A stretch of DNA of 64,000 nt from Polytrichum commune (GCA_950295325.1 OX485805.1:56568758-56632757), one strand, 5' to 3'. Numbered from the stretch's first letter, positions 21,937 through 34,570 are shown. Program-made: numbers and translations. The notes: generated by a model from the letters alone, not told the origin.

Positions 21937-22475
21937 AAGAAAGAAAACGAATGTTGATGGCATAGCTATCCATCAGCGAGAAAGAGGCCCATTCGCCTCA
22001 ACCACATGGGCATGTGGATTCCTAGGGATGCTTGAGGGGGTAATAACGATAGGTAGGCCTGTGAGGGAGCATTCATGGGAGGTTAACATGAATTTGGTGT
22101 TTTCCAAGTTTTTTTTTTGCTCATGATGAGGTATGTAAGGCATCCAATGGCTTTAATCTTCAAGAAGGTCACAAGGTTATGAATATTTTGTATGGATATG
22201 TGAAGAGATTGTAGTTGGTATATCTACGTCAGTGAAGCGTTGTGAATGCATGTTATGTGGTCACGAGCAAACAACATCGTGACCATCCATGCAAATGGTC
22301 CCATGTAAAGGTTGGAATGTTTGCTTGACCCTAGCCCCAAGCAAAACCCACAAAACTTGGTGGATGGATGAAATTTCTAACTCGAGGTCATGAGTCAGAT
22401 CAACTGCCAAAATAAGCTTTTGCAAATGACCCTTGACGATGGGATTTAAACCCATCACCTCTTCCCTCCAAAGAA
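21937..22475. repeat. Left arm of a large inverted repeat
   Basis: Begins GAAGAAAGAAAACGAATGTT and ends in CACCTCTTCCCTCC. Read in reverse complement it matches 22793-23412 over its whole length, including TTCCTAGGGATG, GGTTGGAATG, CCACAAAACTTGG and GGTGGATGGATG-like blocks. The match is imperfect, so the structure is old. Confidence 0.7.
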
Positions 22476-22792
22476 AATTCTACAAATGAAACGTCGAATT
22501 TACCGACATTGAGCTTTTGAAAATTGTTCTACATGTTGATTATGTTCTCCTTAAGATCAAGTTTTGAGTTCAAATTTCATCTCTCTCATCTACTTGGTTG
22601 AAAACAAATACACTAAAAAAATCACAACAAATTGTGTTGCATTATTTTATCATTAGACCCTTTACAAAATGCATAACCCATTACACTTGCCTTCCTAAAC
22701 ATTAAAAACTCTTACATAATCCCATTTCTATATGATATTTTCTTTATTATGTTCATGGAAGAGAGTTGGGGTGATGGCTAGCCTTGTCCTTC
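22476..22792. other. Spacer of the large inverted repeat
   Basis: About 320 bp of AT-rich DNA between the two arms, without ORF or recognised motif. Confidence 0.6.
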
Positions 22793-23412
22793 GAAGGGAG
22801 GAGGTGGTGGATTGACTCCCACTACCAACAGTCAATTGCAAAGGTTGTTTTGGCGGTCGATATGGCCCTTAACCTCAAGTTGGAAATTCCATCCAACTAC
22901 CAAGTTTTGTGGCCTCTGTCCAGGGTTGGGGTTGCATTCCAACCTCTAGATGGGATCATTTGGATGGACGGTCATGATGTTATTCGCTCACAACCACACA
23001 TCAAGTGCTCACAACACCTCGATGATGTAGATAGACCAACTATAGTCTCTCCACATTCTCATTAAAAATATTAACAACCTTATGACCTCCTTGAAGAATA
23101 ATGCCACTAGAAAAGTAAAAGAAAAGGGGAAAAAAAACAAAACACCTTTGTATCTAGGTACCAACATGAATGTGAGCCATTAGCCTTTAGTTGATCATGG
23201 TTTATCATGATGCAACATAATGTGTTATGCCTCCTTTTGAGAGGTGGGCTTTGGATGCCACAAGATACTTTACATACCGCATCATGAATGAACAAAAACT
23301 TGGAAGACACCAAAACCATGGTAACCTCCCATTTATGCCCCTTGTAGGCCCACATGTTATCATTACCCCTCCAACCATCCCTAGGAACGCCATCAACGTT
23401 CATCTTCTTTCC
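22793..23412. repeat. Right arm of a large inverted repeat
   Basis: Inverted match of 21937-22475, with about 190 extra bases (roughly 23090-23265) that are absent from the left arm. A related stretch (CATGAATGTGAGCC, TTGATCATGG, GAGGTGGGCT) recurs near 39715-39800, so the arm belongs to a dispersed element. Confidence 0.7.
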
Positions 23413-23519
23413 TCATGCCATAAGTAATGCATTTCACTTGGATGTGTAAACTAAACACCAAAAGTGTGTCGAACAAATATCAAACGGATTTGGAAGTCTC
23501 ACCAAAAAAAACTAGCTTA

Positions 23520-23844
23520 GGGCCACTTCACACATGAGCCAAGGGCCATGACCATGTAACTGTGAGGGTCGTTGAATCTCATCCAAAGTTTGTACCACTT
23601 ACATAGTTTGTCATAATTTACATCAGGCGGCCTAACGCAAATTCCGGCAAACCATGAGACATTATCTATAAGTTTGCCCATGTAGGAATCCATGTAGACT
23701 TTTTCATCCACGATACTTTCTTTGGGCCTTGAGACCTTCACCTTGTAGTGTGAATTTGTGTTTGAAGAGTCTCAACCTTTTCGACCAATGAGAGATCGTA
23801 GAATGCAATGGTCACGGGCCCTCAGTCTTGTGCTTGAAGTGGCC
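23520..23844. mobile_element. GGGCCACTTCACAC MITE, copy A (internally deleted)
   Basis: Left end GGGCCACTTCACACATGAGC preceded by TTA (23517-23519); right end GAAGTGGCC, degraded. Internal blocks TCCATGTAGACTTTTTCAT, CAACCTTTTCGACCAATGAG and AATGGTCACGGGCCCTCAGT match the longer copy at 32676. Confidence 0.7.
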
Positions 23845-23849
23845 ATGAG

Positions 23850-24950
23850 TTCATGCTTAACAACTGTGGATGATTCATAATTAGTGTAACCAGCCATATC
23901 ATGACTAAATTTAGTGTGGTAGGTTGACTAAAATGAAAAGCTGAATTCAGTGGCTAATATTGTGCTGACAAAATGCGCAATCTTCCAATAGATGAAACAA
24001 TGAAGATTCAAGAACAAACAAGGATTGATTCACCTAGAGTACCTACACTTTATGTAAGGTAGATAAGGCTAATTCGACCCCCCCCCCTCCCCACTTAATT
24101 GGATACCTATATTTGAGTGTTATATGACTTGCTTGTAGTTATGAACAAACGCAAATGACATGTGTTATGATGAGATTGGATAATGTATTCTAGATAAAGA
24201 CACCATTATAGGCTTCGTGGAGAACAAAAGTGAGAGGTCTTATGTGACCATTCTTAAGAGAATATATTGTATAACTGGCATGATATATAATGGATGACAC
24301 TTGATATGTTAGAACCCTACTACAAATCTACTACATTGTGATCATATGTTGGTCACATTGCCAACACAAACATGTTTAGATCCAGTATAAATATAGAATA
24401 ATATTGGGCCTCGGTGTTTTGGTTGAGAATATATCATGTAATGCATTGGGCCCACGGAACATGGGACAGTTGTTGAAGAATGTTATGAATGCATGGCAAT
24501 TGCCCTTTCAAACTTTAGTATTGTAGTTCATGTTGAAGGAGGGAGTTCAAAGGGATTCTTACATGTGGAATGTATTAAGATTAGGTAACATGTCACGCAT
24601 AAAGAAAAACACTACTTTTAATGCATACAATTCGAGAAAGGATACCCTAACAAAACTTGTAAATTGGTTCAACTAACAATGGCAGGGTGGTATTGATCAC
24701 AAAGTTGTACCTCTCATGCATACAACATGAAAACTTGACCTATATATTTTTGCGGTTAATTCATCTCAAATGAATTGGTCTAGACTAATTCAAGGTCCTT
24801 AAAACTAATGATGATGCCAAACAACAAAAAATAACAACATCCGGGCTGCAAATGGTTCAAGGCTTGTATGTGATATTTCCCTTCCTTCTTAACAATGTTT
24901 TGGCTTACCACAAAGCAATTTATATTTGTTGATTTCATCGTGCTTGGAAG
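23850..24950. other. Spacer without recognisable gene
   Basis: AT-rich with a C-run near 24080. No ORF longer than about 60 codons and no recognised motif. Confidence 0.5.
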
Positions 24951-24957
24951 CAAGTGA

Positions 24958-25479
24958 GGGCCGCTTCACACACAAGCCAAGAGCCATGACCATGTGATTG
25001 GAAGAGCCCAAAAGAAAGTGTCCAAAGGCCGTCCCAACACACCTCCAAAATCTTGTAGTGTGGTCCAAAATCTTGTAGTGTGGTCACAAATCCTCAAGTG
25101 TAGTGTGAAGCCATATGTGACCGGACCCTCAACCAAATGCTATTTCAATGAATTTATATTCATGTTGGTCCTCACACGTGATAAAACAAAATAAATCAAC
25201 GGTTGTGAGCGTTGGGAGTGCCATGATCTCCTAGTTTTGTGTTAGGCCTACCTCCAAAAGGTGCTTTTTGAAAATAATCCAAGTGACCATGAAACATGAT
25301 CCATTTGATGCCATGTAGGGATCCATGTAGACTTTACATCCGTCTCACATTCGCATACTCCATTGGTCCCTCAGACGTAGTGTGAAGTAGCGAACTTGGA
25401 CCGGCTCCGCCTTTTCCACGAAGGAGAGTGGTTGAAGTGTAATGGTCATGGGCTCTCAGTGTCGTGTGTGAAGTGGCCC
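24958..25479. mobile_element. GGGCCACTTCACAC MITE, copy B
   Basis: Left end GGGCCGCTTCACACACAAGC, right end GTGTGAAGTGGCCC. Flanks are TGA and TCA rather than an exact duplication, so the insertion site has changed or the ends were rearranged. Interior matches copy A and the fragment at 40148. Confidence 0.7.
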
Positions 25480-25484
25480 TCAAG

Positions 25485-26680
25485 CCTTCCAAGTGGCAAA
25501 TAAATAAATAAATTATGGGATGAAGTGATCAGTACTAACTGTTTGCAGTCGTCGCGTCCTGCCAACAAAGGACCTGGGATTAAAAAAAGCATGTGCGTCA
25601 TGCTCCCACCACCCTAAGTTAGTGGACCAAGCTGCTGGACTGGCCAGCTTACAAAGGGGACTAAATTAAGTTTATTTAGCACAGACTCCGACACCGGAAG
25701 TTGAGTTCACTTATGCCTTTCTCAAGTGGCCTGCATGTGATGGCCATGATTTTCATGGCCTGTCGGTGGGTTGCAAGTGACGAGTCTCTTGCCAGAACCA
25801 TCTCTCTTTTTACACTCTGTTTGTTTCAAGCAGTCGGGCCAGCGGTTTGGTGTCTTAGGGCCAGTTTGGATTGCGGTGAAGAAGTGTACTTGTTGGTCAA
25901 GAATTTCAGTCCAAGATAAGGCAATCTAAGGCAACGGTTGGTATGGCGGACAAGATGAAAAAACAAAATAGAAATAAATGCATGTAGTTGGAGTTCTCCA
26001 TACGCCAAGTTTCTTGTTTGAGGGTTTGAGTTTGCCCAAGAAATGTGACCTCTGGAGAACTTCCCTCACAAAAAAATGTTGCCCTGTTGGCAACCATGTC
26101 ATTTTATTATTCATGCTTGAAGTTCTCCACCGGAGAAGCCTTGGTGCAGTGTAAACCCCGGCCGGTGAACAATCGTATTGCTCTATTCCCCTGAAATTCT
26201 TGACCTGTGTACTTCTTCATTGTATTTTGAACCTAATTTTAACACCTACCGAGGGGGTAAAAGTACAAAATTGACCCTTATAAGTTGGTTGCTAATTCAT
26301 CCCAATTTAAGCTCACAATGTCATGTCAATTTATGGCTTAACTTAGCTTTAAATCATAATTTTACTATGGAGTTTACAGTAGTAATCAATGTTTTCATCC
26401 TCCTCTCCATGAGTACATCTTCACCCTTCATAAGTGTTGTGAACATGTTTCCCTTGTGTCATGTTCAAAAGAATTATGTTTCACACAACACCAATTGGGA
26501 GTAGGGGGGTGTACTAAAAACATGCCCTTCCCAATTTAATCTTGATTCATTTCAATTGGGCCCAACTACACTATATTGGGTATGTGATCCGGAATCAAGG
26601 GTCTATCGAGTAGAATTATGAGTTACGAGGGAATATATTGCTTCTATACCTTTTGACCCTCCTCTTTGTTGGGTGTCACT
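25485..26680. other. Unassigned region
   Basis: Short ORFs only. TTAGGGCCAGTTTGGATTGC at 25855 looks like the left end of another TTA-type MITE, but I find no matching right end. Confidence 0.4.
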
Positions 26681-26687
26681 AAACTTA

Positions 26688-26716
26688 CTACACTAAATAT
26701 GGTATTTAGTATCACT
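26688..26716. repeat. Palindromic ACTAAATA..TATT motif, copy 2
   Basis: CTACACTAAATATGGTATTT followed by AGTATCAC. Same family as at 39519. Confidence 0.5.
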
Positions 26717-27044
26717 TACTATTTGGATTTACACATTCCTATATCTTGTTACATCTAATGTATTTCTTACGAAGTAAACATGTTGATGTTCTATAATGTC
26801 TAAACGACCAATTTAATCTTTGTTGGTAAAAAAATGAAATGTTCATTAAACAAGTCTATGTCTCAAGACCTTCATGAACTTCATTACGTTCTTGAACATG
26901 TAATACCCGCATGTTCAACTAGAATTTTGTTGGGGCACATTTGCTTGTATGCACGAGTGCGAAGATCATGCCTCCAACCATCTCTTAGATTGCTCGTCGA
27001 ATCATTTCCTCACACATCACATTTTTGGAAGGTGGACATGTATT

Positions 27045-30000
27045 TTAAGGTCGGAGTGTAAGCCAACGGTAAAACATTGAATAAAAATAAAAGTAACCTT
27101 GATTCCCTAACACATAGACACTCCAATGTTTTCCACATGAGAAAGAGACTATGAGTGTCGTGATGTCCAAGTCTAACACCTCACCGTACTTGTTATGTAT
27201 GAAATCTACGAATTCATGTAGACCATCCCTCCCCGTTTCTTTGACCATATGAGTCAATATGGTAGGTGTGTAAGGCAATATCATATGAATCTTTACGTCA
27301 TCTAATTGTGAATTGAGCCATGCTTTAACCTATTCCATCAAGGAAGAAGTTAACTCCTCATATCTATGCACCAAATGAAGCATACATGTCTTCCATTGAA
27401 GATGTACATTCTCACCATGATGCAAAAAATAAATGCAAGACAACATCTTCTCACTTGTATGAGCAACGATGGTGTTCACTAGCTCTTAAAGTCTACATGG
27501 CATAGATGAAAAAATCATACATAACGTATGCCTTTGAATTATATATTGGAGACTATATTCTATAATACCAATGAAGACATAATGATGCACCTGCTATTTG
27601 ACTTGTGAGAAGTTTACCTATCACATTCTCTAGTGTAGGATCCTTCTTCGCTGGCTTGCGTGAAGGATTGTCCTTTGCCTCTAAATCTCGCTCTATAACC
27701 TCTTATGCGAATGAGCATGTCGTTGGAATCAAAGGTTTTTTTTCCGTGTCACTCGAAACATCTACCGTTTTTACACCTTCCATATTGCTCTTCAAGTCGT
27801 TCTTCATGTTATTCGACTCGACCTTCATGTTCTTTGACTTCTCTACAATATTTTTCAATTCCTCTACACTATTCTCCATCTCATGTACATGAGCATTCGT
27901 GGTGTATGTTGATCCATCACTTATGTGCTTTGAATCAACTGGGTTGTTCATCACATCATCATTGTTCTTTGCGTATTCATGAGGCTCCAAGGTTGATTTC
28001 CCTACAGATCATGATGGAGTAATGTCATGCAGGGCTAGTTTCCATCTCGGGAAAATTGTTGTCTTGCATCCTAGAGGTCCCACAACAAGAGTGTGCGAAG
28101 GTGTCCAAGAGAACCACGGCCTTGGTCCCAACCCTTCACGAAGAGGGGAGGGTGGATGGATTTTTGGATTGCATATTGCACATACGTTCATATGGGGACA
28201 AAGGCATAGGATTTGCTACAAACCACACTAGGGAGCCTTGGAGCTCATCGTTTAGTTGTTTGAAGGACAAAATCTCCAGTGTTCATATGTTCAACCCAGT
28301 CAATTACAGGTTGGGAAGGCGATGGTATTGAATCAAGATTATCCAAAAACACGGCCTCTTGGACATGGAGCAAGTACAGTCAAGTATACAAAAATGCTCC
28401 GGTATATTAAAACCATTTTTTTACAAACACCTAAATATAAATAGAAAAATGTTGTTTGGATTGGAGTTATTTTCATGGTGCCCTCTATTGTTATATTAGG
28501 TACTCAAATATAGAATATGAAGACAAGATCTTCAAAACTTATCATTAAAATACTACTAAAAACGTAATGGCTAAATATGGTTCTGGATGTAGATTCATGA
28601 CCTTGAATATTTTAAAGTTGGAATTTTTTCATATTCCTTGAATTCATTAAAAATTTAAGGGTAACATTATAACATAGGAAAACATCAATGTAATGTACTT
28701 TTATCATGTTTTCAACAAATTTTAGACAAATACATATTCAAAATATCTATTTGCACACTACTTGTACCGCCTTTCAAAATATAGATTTTTCTTGAAAATG
28801 AATTGTCAACACACATTGTTTGGCTTTGTAGATCAATGTGGTTTTCAATTGTTTATGATTTTTTCCTTCACACAATTCAAAGTTAGTTTATAGTTTTGAA
28901 CAACTGTCACTTAAACCTATGCAAGATAATGGAGTTGTGTACTTGAATGTGTTTGTGCCCACGTTAACAACGAAGCCCCTTGACATTTGTGTTGAACTCT
29001 CTAGAGTGGTCATTGGGATCTCGTGCAAAAATGGCCTCATACAGTCCATGTCGGGTGCCGATGGGTCTTCCAATCCCATCCCAACATACATGAGATGCAA
29101 TCGTGTCGACCTTGGGGCTTTGAGATTGTCCACGATCTCTTCAATTCGGAAATTTATGCACCGGTTCTTCTTCTGCAAATCATCTAACACCTTGAACCCT
29201 ACATCCATGTCTTTGCAGATCACCAACAATGAACACAAAGCATGTGTGACATTATAAAGTGACATAAGGACACAAGAACAAAAACATCACACAACTTCAA
29301 TGACATGACAACACATCATAATAATGCATAGAAAAAATGTGAAGGACATAGTTGAACAACTTACCCGTATGACATAATTACATAAGAACACAAAACTCAA
29401 AAACAAAAGATTGTAGAACATTCCTCTTTGCACTTCTCTTGTCTCTAGATGAAGAGATCCTCATTGTACCACATGTCCGCGAGCTCGGTTTGGCGATGCA
29501 TGTGCAACATATCAACAAACAACCATGTGCATCATCTTCACTAAGAAGTAATGGATTTTGTCGACCACTTCCAATTACTTGGATGGCTCATATTCAAGTA
29601 GAGCAATAACTTCCTTGTGGAGCTCATTAAATGATTATGCAACATTGTGAACGCCAGGAAAACATGTCCAACCCATTGTTGGCATGTTCTACACAACCAT
29701 TGTTAGCACAACAAAGTGATCCTTGTTGTGTGCAAAGTCCATGGTGTACTGCAATCCTAAACCTTTAGTAGGATGAGCGAGGGGCCGCTTGTGCCCCTCA
29801 AGAGTCCTAACCAAATATTCTTTGGTCCTTCATTTTATACCTTGAGGCAGGAGGTAACATTGCTACCTTGGGTGCAACCTTTGTTGCTAAGTGGTGGTGG
29901 CATCGGGTCATAGGTTGCGGCCTTTGTACAAAGGTTTCGCCTAGCAAGTGGAGGGGCCTTCACTGATAGGTTGCGTTTCTTTGGAGGTGGTCCATGTCTT

Positions 30001-30110
30001 GTAGCCTTGACTACCGAGTTTTGCTTTCTTAAAGGTGTTGAGTCTAGGTGAAGAGGAGGTAGTTGTTGGGTGGGGGATGCAACACTTGAACATGAGGGCA
30101 AAGAAGTTTT
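27045..30110 (-). pseudogene. Decayed transposon gene with Ulp1-like protease remnant
   Basis: Several minus-strand ORFs lie in order: 30101-29835, basic with RRNL/KKRN runs; 29265-28888, 125 codons; 27990-27703, hydrophilic and Asn/Lys/Glu-rich; and 27284-27045. The last contains CGKHWSVYVLGNQGYFYF. This fits the Ulp1/C48 cysteine-protease segment that carries the catalytic histidine (HW), but the aspartate expected in the YYYDS-like strand is tyrosine and no following cysteine box is visible. Ulp1-like domains are common passengers in plant CACTA and MULE elements. The ORFs are separated by stops and may be exons or broken fragments. I infer a dead element; its transposase is not seen. Confidence 0.4.
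28395..28960. repeat. 570-bp dispersed repeat, copy 1
   Basis: Matches 53884-54466 in the same orientation over its full length. Shared blocks include TGCTCCGGTATA, TTAGGTACTCAAATATA, AAAACTTATCAT, TTTGCACACTACTTG-like, TTTGTAGAT and TTCACTTAAACCTATGCA. It lies inside the Ulp1-type transposon region and overlaps the end of the ORF 29265-28888. Confidence 0.8.
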
Positions 30111-30111
30111 T

Positions 30112-32100
30112 TCATAATTTGAACAATCCGCATTTTCTCACATTGCTCACTAGGCTCCTAGATAGGATACATCTCGAGTAGCTTATCTCCCTCATAGATC
30201 TTGTAGAGGTTGAACATCCTATGGTAAGAAACCATGTTCCTATCCTTATGCCATGTGTAACAATGAATGCAAGATTTTAAAAAAAAAAACAAAAAAAAAC
30301 ATGTTGTTTGTCATTTTCACTTTGGCCCTCAATTTGATAGTATTTAAGGCCAAATATGAGCAGATTGTTCTAGAACCTCAATCTGCTCATGTTTGTAATA
30401 TTCAAAGAGCATTGCACATGGCTTTCAATTTTGCATCATAGAACAACAATAGATTATAGATTTCCCATTATCCCCTATGAACACCTGCAACCATACAATG
30501 TATTCAAAATACTAAACTCAAATAATCGACATACAAGGGCACCAACATGTCTCAAATGACACAAAACTAAAGATCACTTACAAAGGATGAAAGACATGTA
30601 TGAATACTTAATGAAAATGAATATAATGCCTTAAACACTGCACAATTATGGGGTACATGTAGGAATATTGAAGGTCATGTTAAACCATTACTTATATGGT
30701 TGTACGTGTTAATGTTAATTTTAACATAGCATTCCTAATCATAGCAAGGAATTTTCCCACCATCTAGGTGCAAGGACACAAAAATGTATTTGCTAAACCA
30801 TTTAACATGTGAAGGACATAGATGGACACTAGAGAACACAAGAAAATAATGACTCTACAAACATCTAGTATAATACAGAAACAAAAGGACCTTAGCACAG
30901 TTGAGAAGCACATCAAAACAATGACCCTACATGCAAATAGCAAACTAAAAATAAAATAAACCCCAAACACCATTGAAGAATACATTCATGAATGCCAAAG
31001 GATATAAAAAAAATAACAATGCCTTGCAAATGAAATTCACAATATAAATTCCTATTTATGAAGTGAGTGAATGAACACAACATAATGGAGTGAGTGATTG
31101 AACACAACATTATGCTTGTTAGATGTTGCCATGAATATTAAACTCTATTTACATAACCTTATATTGTAACTATTAATAACATGTCATCAATGTAATGTTT
31201 TCCTCATAATTAATAAATGACACAATAGTAGAACTTAACCCTTAAATAATGAAGATGTATAACAAGCACCCAAAAAACAACATCAATCATGTCATATGTG
31301 AAGAAGCACTCAAGGAACCAATGTTCCTCATCCTTGCCTACAAATTATCACATCTAAAAGGTGATGGTCATTATGAACACTGAACAACACAAGGGTTTGT
31401 TTTAAAATAACACTCAAGTCACAAGTGCTTGATCATTTCAAGCTTTGAAGAATATGGAGGAAATGTTTTCAACCAAGGTACACTTAAAACAACACTCAAG
31501 TCACAAGATTGTCCTCCTTACAATGATCAAAGCAGATGAACAAACAATGAACACACTAGGTTATGCACCTTGTAACACTCAAAGGCATGAATGGAGGGAG
31601 GATTTCTTTAAAGCATTAGAGAAAAAGACAAAGATTCATGGAGGGCTTCTTTAAACCAATAGTGAAGAAGATGAGCATGGAGGTTTTACTTACAAGATCA
31701 TTGAACTCACAATAGCACACAACTCTCAAGAGTCCGCAATGAATATAATAAAGGACACAAAACAAATGTCATGAACCTTTAAAACAATTATGGAAACACT
31801 ATGCATTCACGCTTGGCCAAAACATTGAGGGAATTATTGCATTCTGCAATCACTCTACATGCACAACAAAGACATTGGCATTGACTTTGTGGGAAGAACA
31901 CCCAACCCCCAAAGAACCAAACCAACCCCTTCGAATAATTGGGCCGCACCTCGCACGTCCATCGTCATCCTCCACGCCTCGAGGGGTGCGTCCATTGCCG
32001 TTGAATAATGACATGTTGCACTGGTCACCGTCCTTCTCCTGAGCAGGACCTGAATGTTTTAGTTGCCATGTCATGCCCCCCTAAAATTTCGTAGGGGGGG
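30112..32100. other. A-rich stretch without recognisable gene
   Basis: Plus strand rich in A and C (ACACAA runs), a broken A-homopolymer near 30276-30299, and only short ORFs (longest 74 codons). Repeated phrase ACACTCAAGTCACAAG at 31410 and 31493. Confidence 0.5.
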
Positions 32101-32107
32101 ACACTTA

Positions 32108-32672
32108 GGGCCAGTTTACACCATGGACCATGAAGTCAAACAATGGAAGATGGCCTTTTCCATGATCCGATTTCTTTAAAAAACAATTTATAAAGCCTTT
32201 GGGCCCCTCACTAGGTGTAAACATAATGTGGACCAAGAGGAATGACCATGCAACAAAAAATGAATGTGGTGATTTTTTTTTAAATATGCCCAAAAAGGGT
32301 ATTTTAAAAGAAAAATAAATAATTATTGACCATTTGCTTGTATTCTCTTATCTTCATCTTCTTTCCCCCCCCCCCAAAAAAAAATCCATTAAATCCATTA
32401 AAAACATTATAACAACATTTCTCTACCATGGGCCCTTGTTTTTTTTTCTACTAGAGTAGTTTTTTTTGCCTCTCCACTACAAAACCTGTTGGAGGATGTC
32501 ATTAGATGATGTAGGCCTTATAATATGTCTTTTGGGGACCTCAAACTTCGTGGTCACTCTGAATTTTTTTTCCTTGGTGTAAATCGAAGTGGTCTCGGGA
32601 CGAGTTCAACAACCAATCACAAATTTTACAAGACCTTGGGATGACTTCATGGTCCATGGTGTAAATAGCCCC
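32108..32672. mobile_element. Tourist/PIF-Harbinger-like MITE, pair 2 left element
   Basis: Ends GGGCCAGTTTACACCATGG and, in reverse complement, GGGGCTATTTACACCATGG. The inner part of the terminal repeats (TTTACACCATGGACCATGAA) is identical. TTA flanks both sides (32105-32107, 32673-32675). Non-coding. A left-half copy of the same family lies at 40890. Confidence 0.8.
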
Positions 32673-32675
32673 TTA

Positions 32676-33193
32676 GGGCCACTTCACACATGAGCCAAGA
32701 GCCGTGACCTTGTAATGGTGAGGACCCTTGACTCTCATCCAAAGGTTGTACCACGGGTGTTGGGAAAGTCGTTTTATTTAGTCATGGGCCCTCAAGCATA
32801 GTGTGAAGTGAGAATGGACCATGTGGCGGGACCATTGCATATTTTGTTGGTGGAAAAAAGAGGGAAGGATTTGGTTTAATATAATATGTCTCAAACTCTA
32901 TCAATTTGAGAGAATTACTTGGTGGTGTTTGTCTCTCCTGGAATCTATCATGGTATATGTCTGGACCCTGCCCTGCTCAAATTTTTATTATTAAAAAGTC
33001 ACGGTCTCCCGACCATGAAACATTATTCATAGTCCGCCCTGTAGGACTCCATGTAGACTTTTCATTCATGAAATCTTCTTTGGACCTTACCTTCGTGTGT
33101 GAAGTGAACTTGGACGGTCGCCGTCTTCTCAACCAATGAGAGCTCTTAGATTGCAATGGTCACGGGCCTTCAGTCTTGCGTGTGAAGTGGCCC
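32676..33193. mobile_element. GGGCCACTTCACAC MITE, copy C (pair 2 right element)
   Basis: Best-preserved copy of the family. The terminal repeats begin GGGCCACTTCACAC on both ends and continue into GTGACC blocks. TTA lies at 32673-32675 and 33194-33196. It directly follows the 32108 element, which belongs to a different family, with a single shared TTA between them. Confidence 0.85.
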
Positions 33194-33471
33194 TTAGTGT
33201 CCACCATTACTTTGGAGCTGCATGCAATAAATTAAGGTGGGCATGTGCATCCAATATATTAAGTTAAGCATCACATGCGGATGTCAAGCCACGTGTCGAT
33301 ACTTGGTTGGTGCACTCGCATTTGTTTGTACTAAAATTATGAATCACCGGCATCTATGGCCGCTGCAATGACACTTGGCCCCCAAAAAAATTACAATCAA
33401 ACTGGACTTTCGCCAGAGATATTTCTTCATGAGCATCTCTCGAGCTGTGTTTCCAAATCAGTGTCTGGAGA

Positions 33472-33545
33472 TATTTTTGGACATAATCATTGGAGATCCT
33501 AGTATTTTACAAGTCTCACTGTTTACATGTTGTGATCTTTTAATT
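33472..33545. repeat. Dispersed repeat, copy 3, left part
   Basis: TGTCTGGAGATATTTTTGG, GATCCTAGTATTTT and TTTACATGTTGTGATCTTT match the start of the copies at 8320 and 20225. The rest of this copy forms the first unit of the tandem array that follows. Confidence 0.7.
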
Positions 33546-34570
33546 CTTCTTTATTGACTCGAGGTGTAGTCGATAGATTCCTCTAAAATGATGGGTGACT
33601 TTCATGAAGCATTGAACTTCAACCAGGTAATTCTCAAACTCAACCGGTTCATCGGTAACTGGCGGTCGGTTTTTGTAATAGCAACACTTATTGTATGTCA
33701 TAGCCATGCAATTTAGGCATGCAATTTTGTGGCCGATGCAAGCTATGTTACACAAGAGAGGGGTAGTTGCAATGCTTGGGATACATATTTTATTCGATTG
33801 TTTACATATTGTGATCTTTCGATTGTTCTTTATTGATTTGAGGTGTAGTCGATAGATTCCTCTAAAATGATGGGTGACTTTCATGAAGCATTGAACTTCA
33901 ACCACTTTATTCTCAAACTCAACCGGTTCATCGGTAACTAGCGGACGATATTTGTAATAGCAACACTTTTTGTATGTCATAGCCATGCAATTTTGTGGTC
34001 GATGCAAGCTACGTTACACAAGAGAGAGGGGTAGTTGCAATGCTTGGGATACATATTTGATTCGATTGTTTACATATTGTGATTTTTCGATGGTTCTTTA
34101 TTGATTTGAGGTGTAGTCTATAGATTCCTCTAAAATGATGGGTGACTTTCATGAAGTATTGAACTTCAACCAGTTAGTTCTCAAACTCAACCGGTTCATC
34201 GGTAACTAGCGGTCGGTATTTGTAATAGCAACACTTATTGTATGTCATAGCCATACAATTTTGTGGCCGATGCAAGCTATATACACAAGAATGGGGTAGT
34301 TGCAATGCTTGGGATACATATTGTGATCTTTCGATTGTTCTTTATTGATTTGAGGTGTAGTCTATAGATTCCTGTAAAATGATGGGTGATTTTCATGAAG
34401 TATTGAACTTCAACCAGTTAGTTCTCAAACTCAACCGGTTCATTGATAGCTAGCGGTTGGTTTTTGTAATAGCAACACATATTGTATGTCGGAGCCATGC
34501 AATTTTGTGGCCGATGCAAGCTATGTTACATAATAGAGGGGTAGTTGCAATGCTTGGGATCCGATTTTAG
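33546..34570. repeat. Four-copy tandem array, unit 244-279 bp
   Basis: Units begin TTCTTTATTGA at 33547, 33826, 34094 and 34338. Each contains TCTAAAATGATGGGTGA, TCAACCGGTTCAT, GTAATAGCAACAC, GCCATGCAATTTTGTGG and GTAGTTGCAATGCTTGGGAT. The first half of the unit is the right half of the TGTCCGGGGAGAT repeat, so the array arose by local amplification of one dispersed copy with neighbouring DNA. Minus-strand ORF 34007-33540 is only a repeat translation. Confidence 0.9.

Noticed and set aside
23107-23403. 98-codon minus-strand ORF with NVDG motif, considered as an RNase H fragment of a retroelement
   Set aside because: The NVDG match is too short, none of the other acidic residues of RNase H are seen, and the ORF lies in a non-coding inverted repeat arm.
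25855-25900. TTA GGGCCAGTTTGGATTG as another MITE
   Set aside because: No matching right terminal repeat was found downstream.
33540-34007. 155-codon minus-strand ORF
   Set aside because: It is the translation of two tandem repeat units; its two halves repeat each other.
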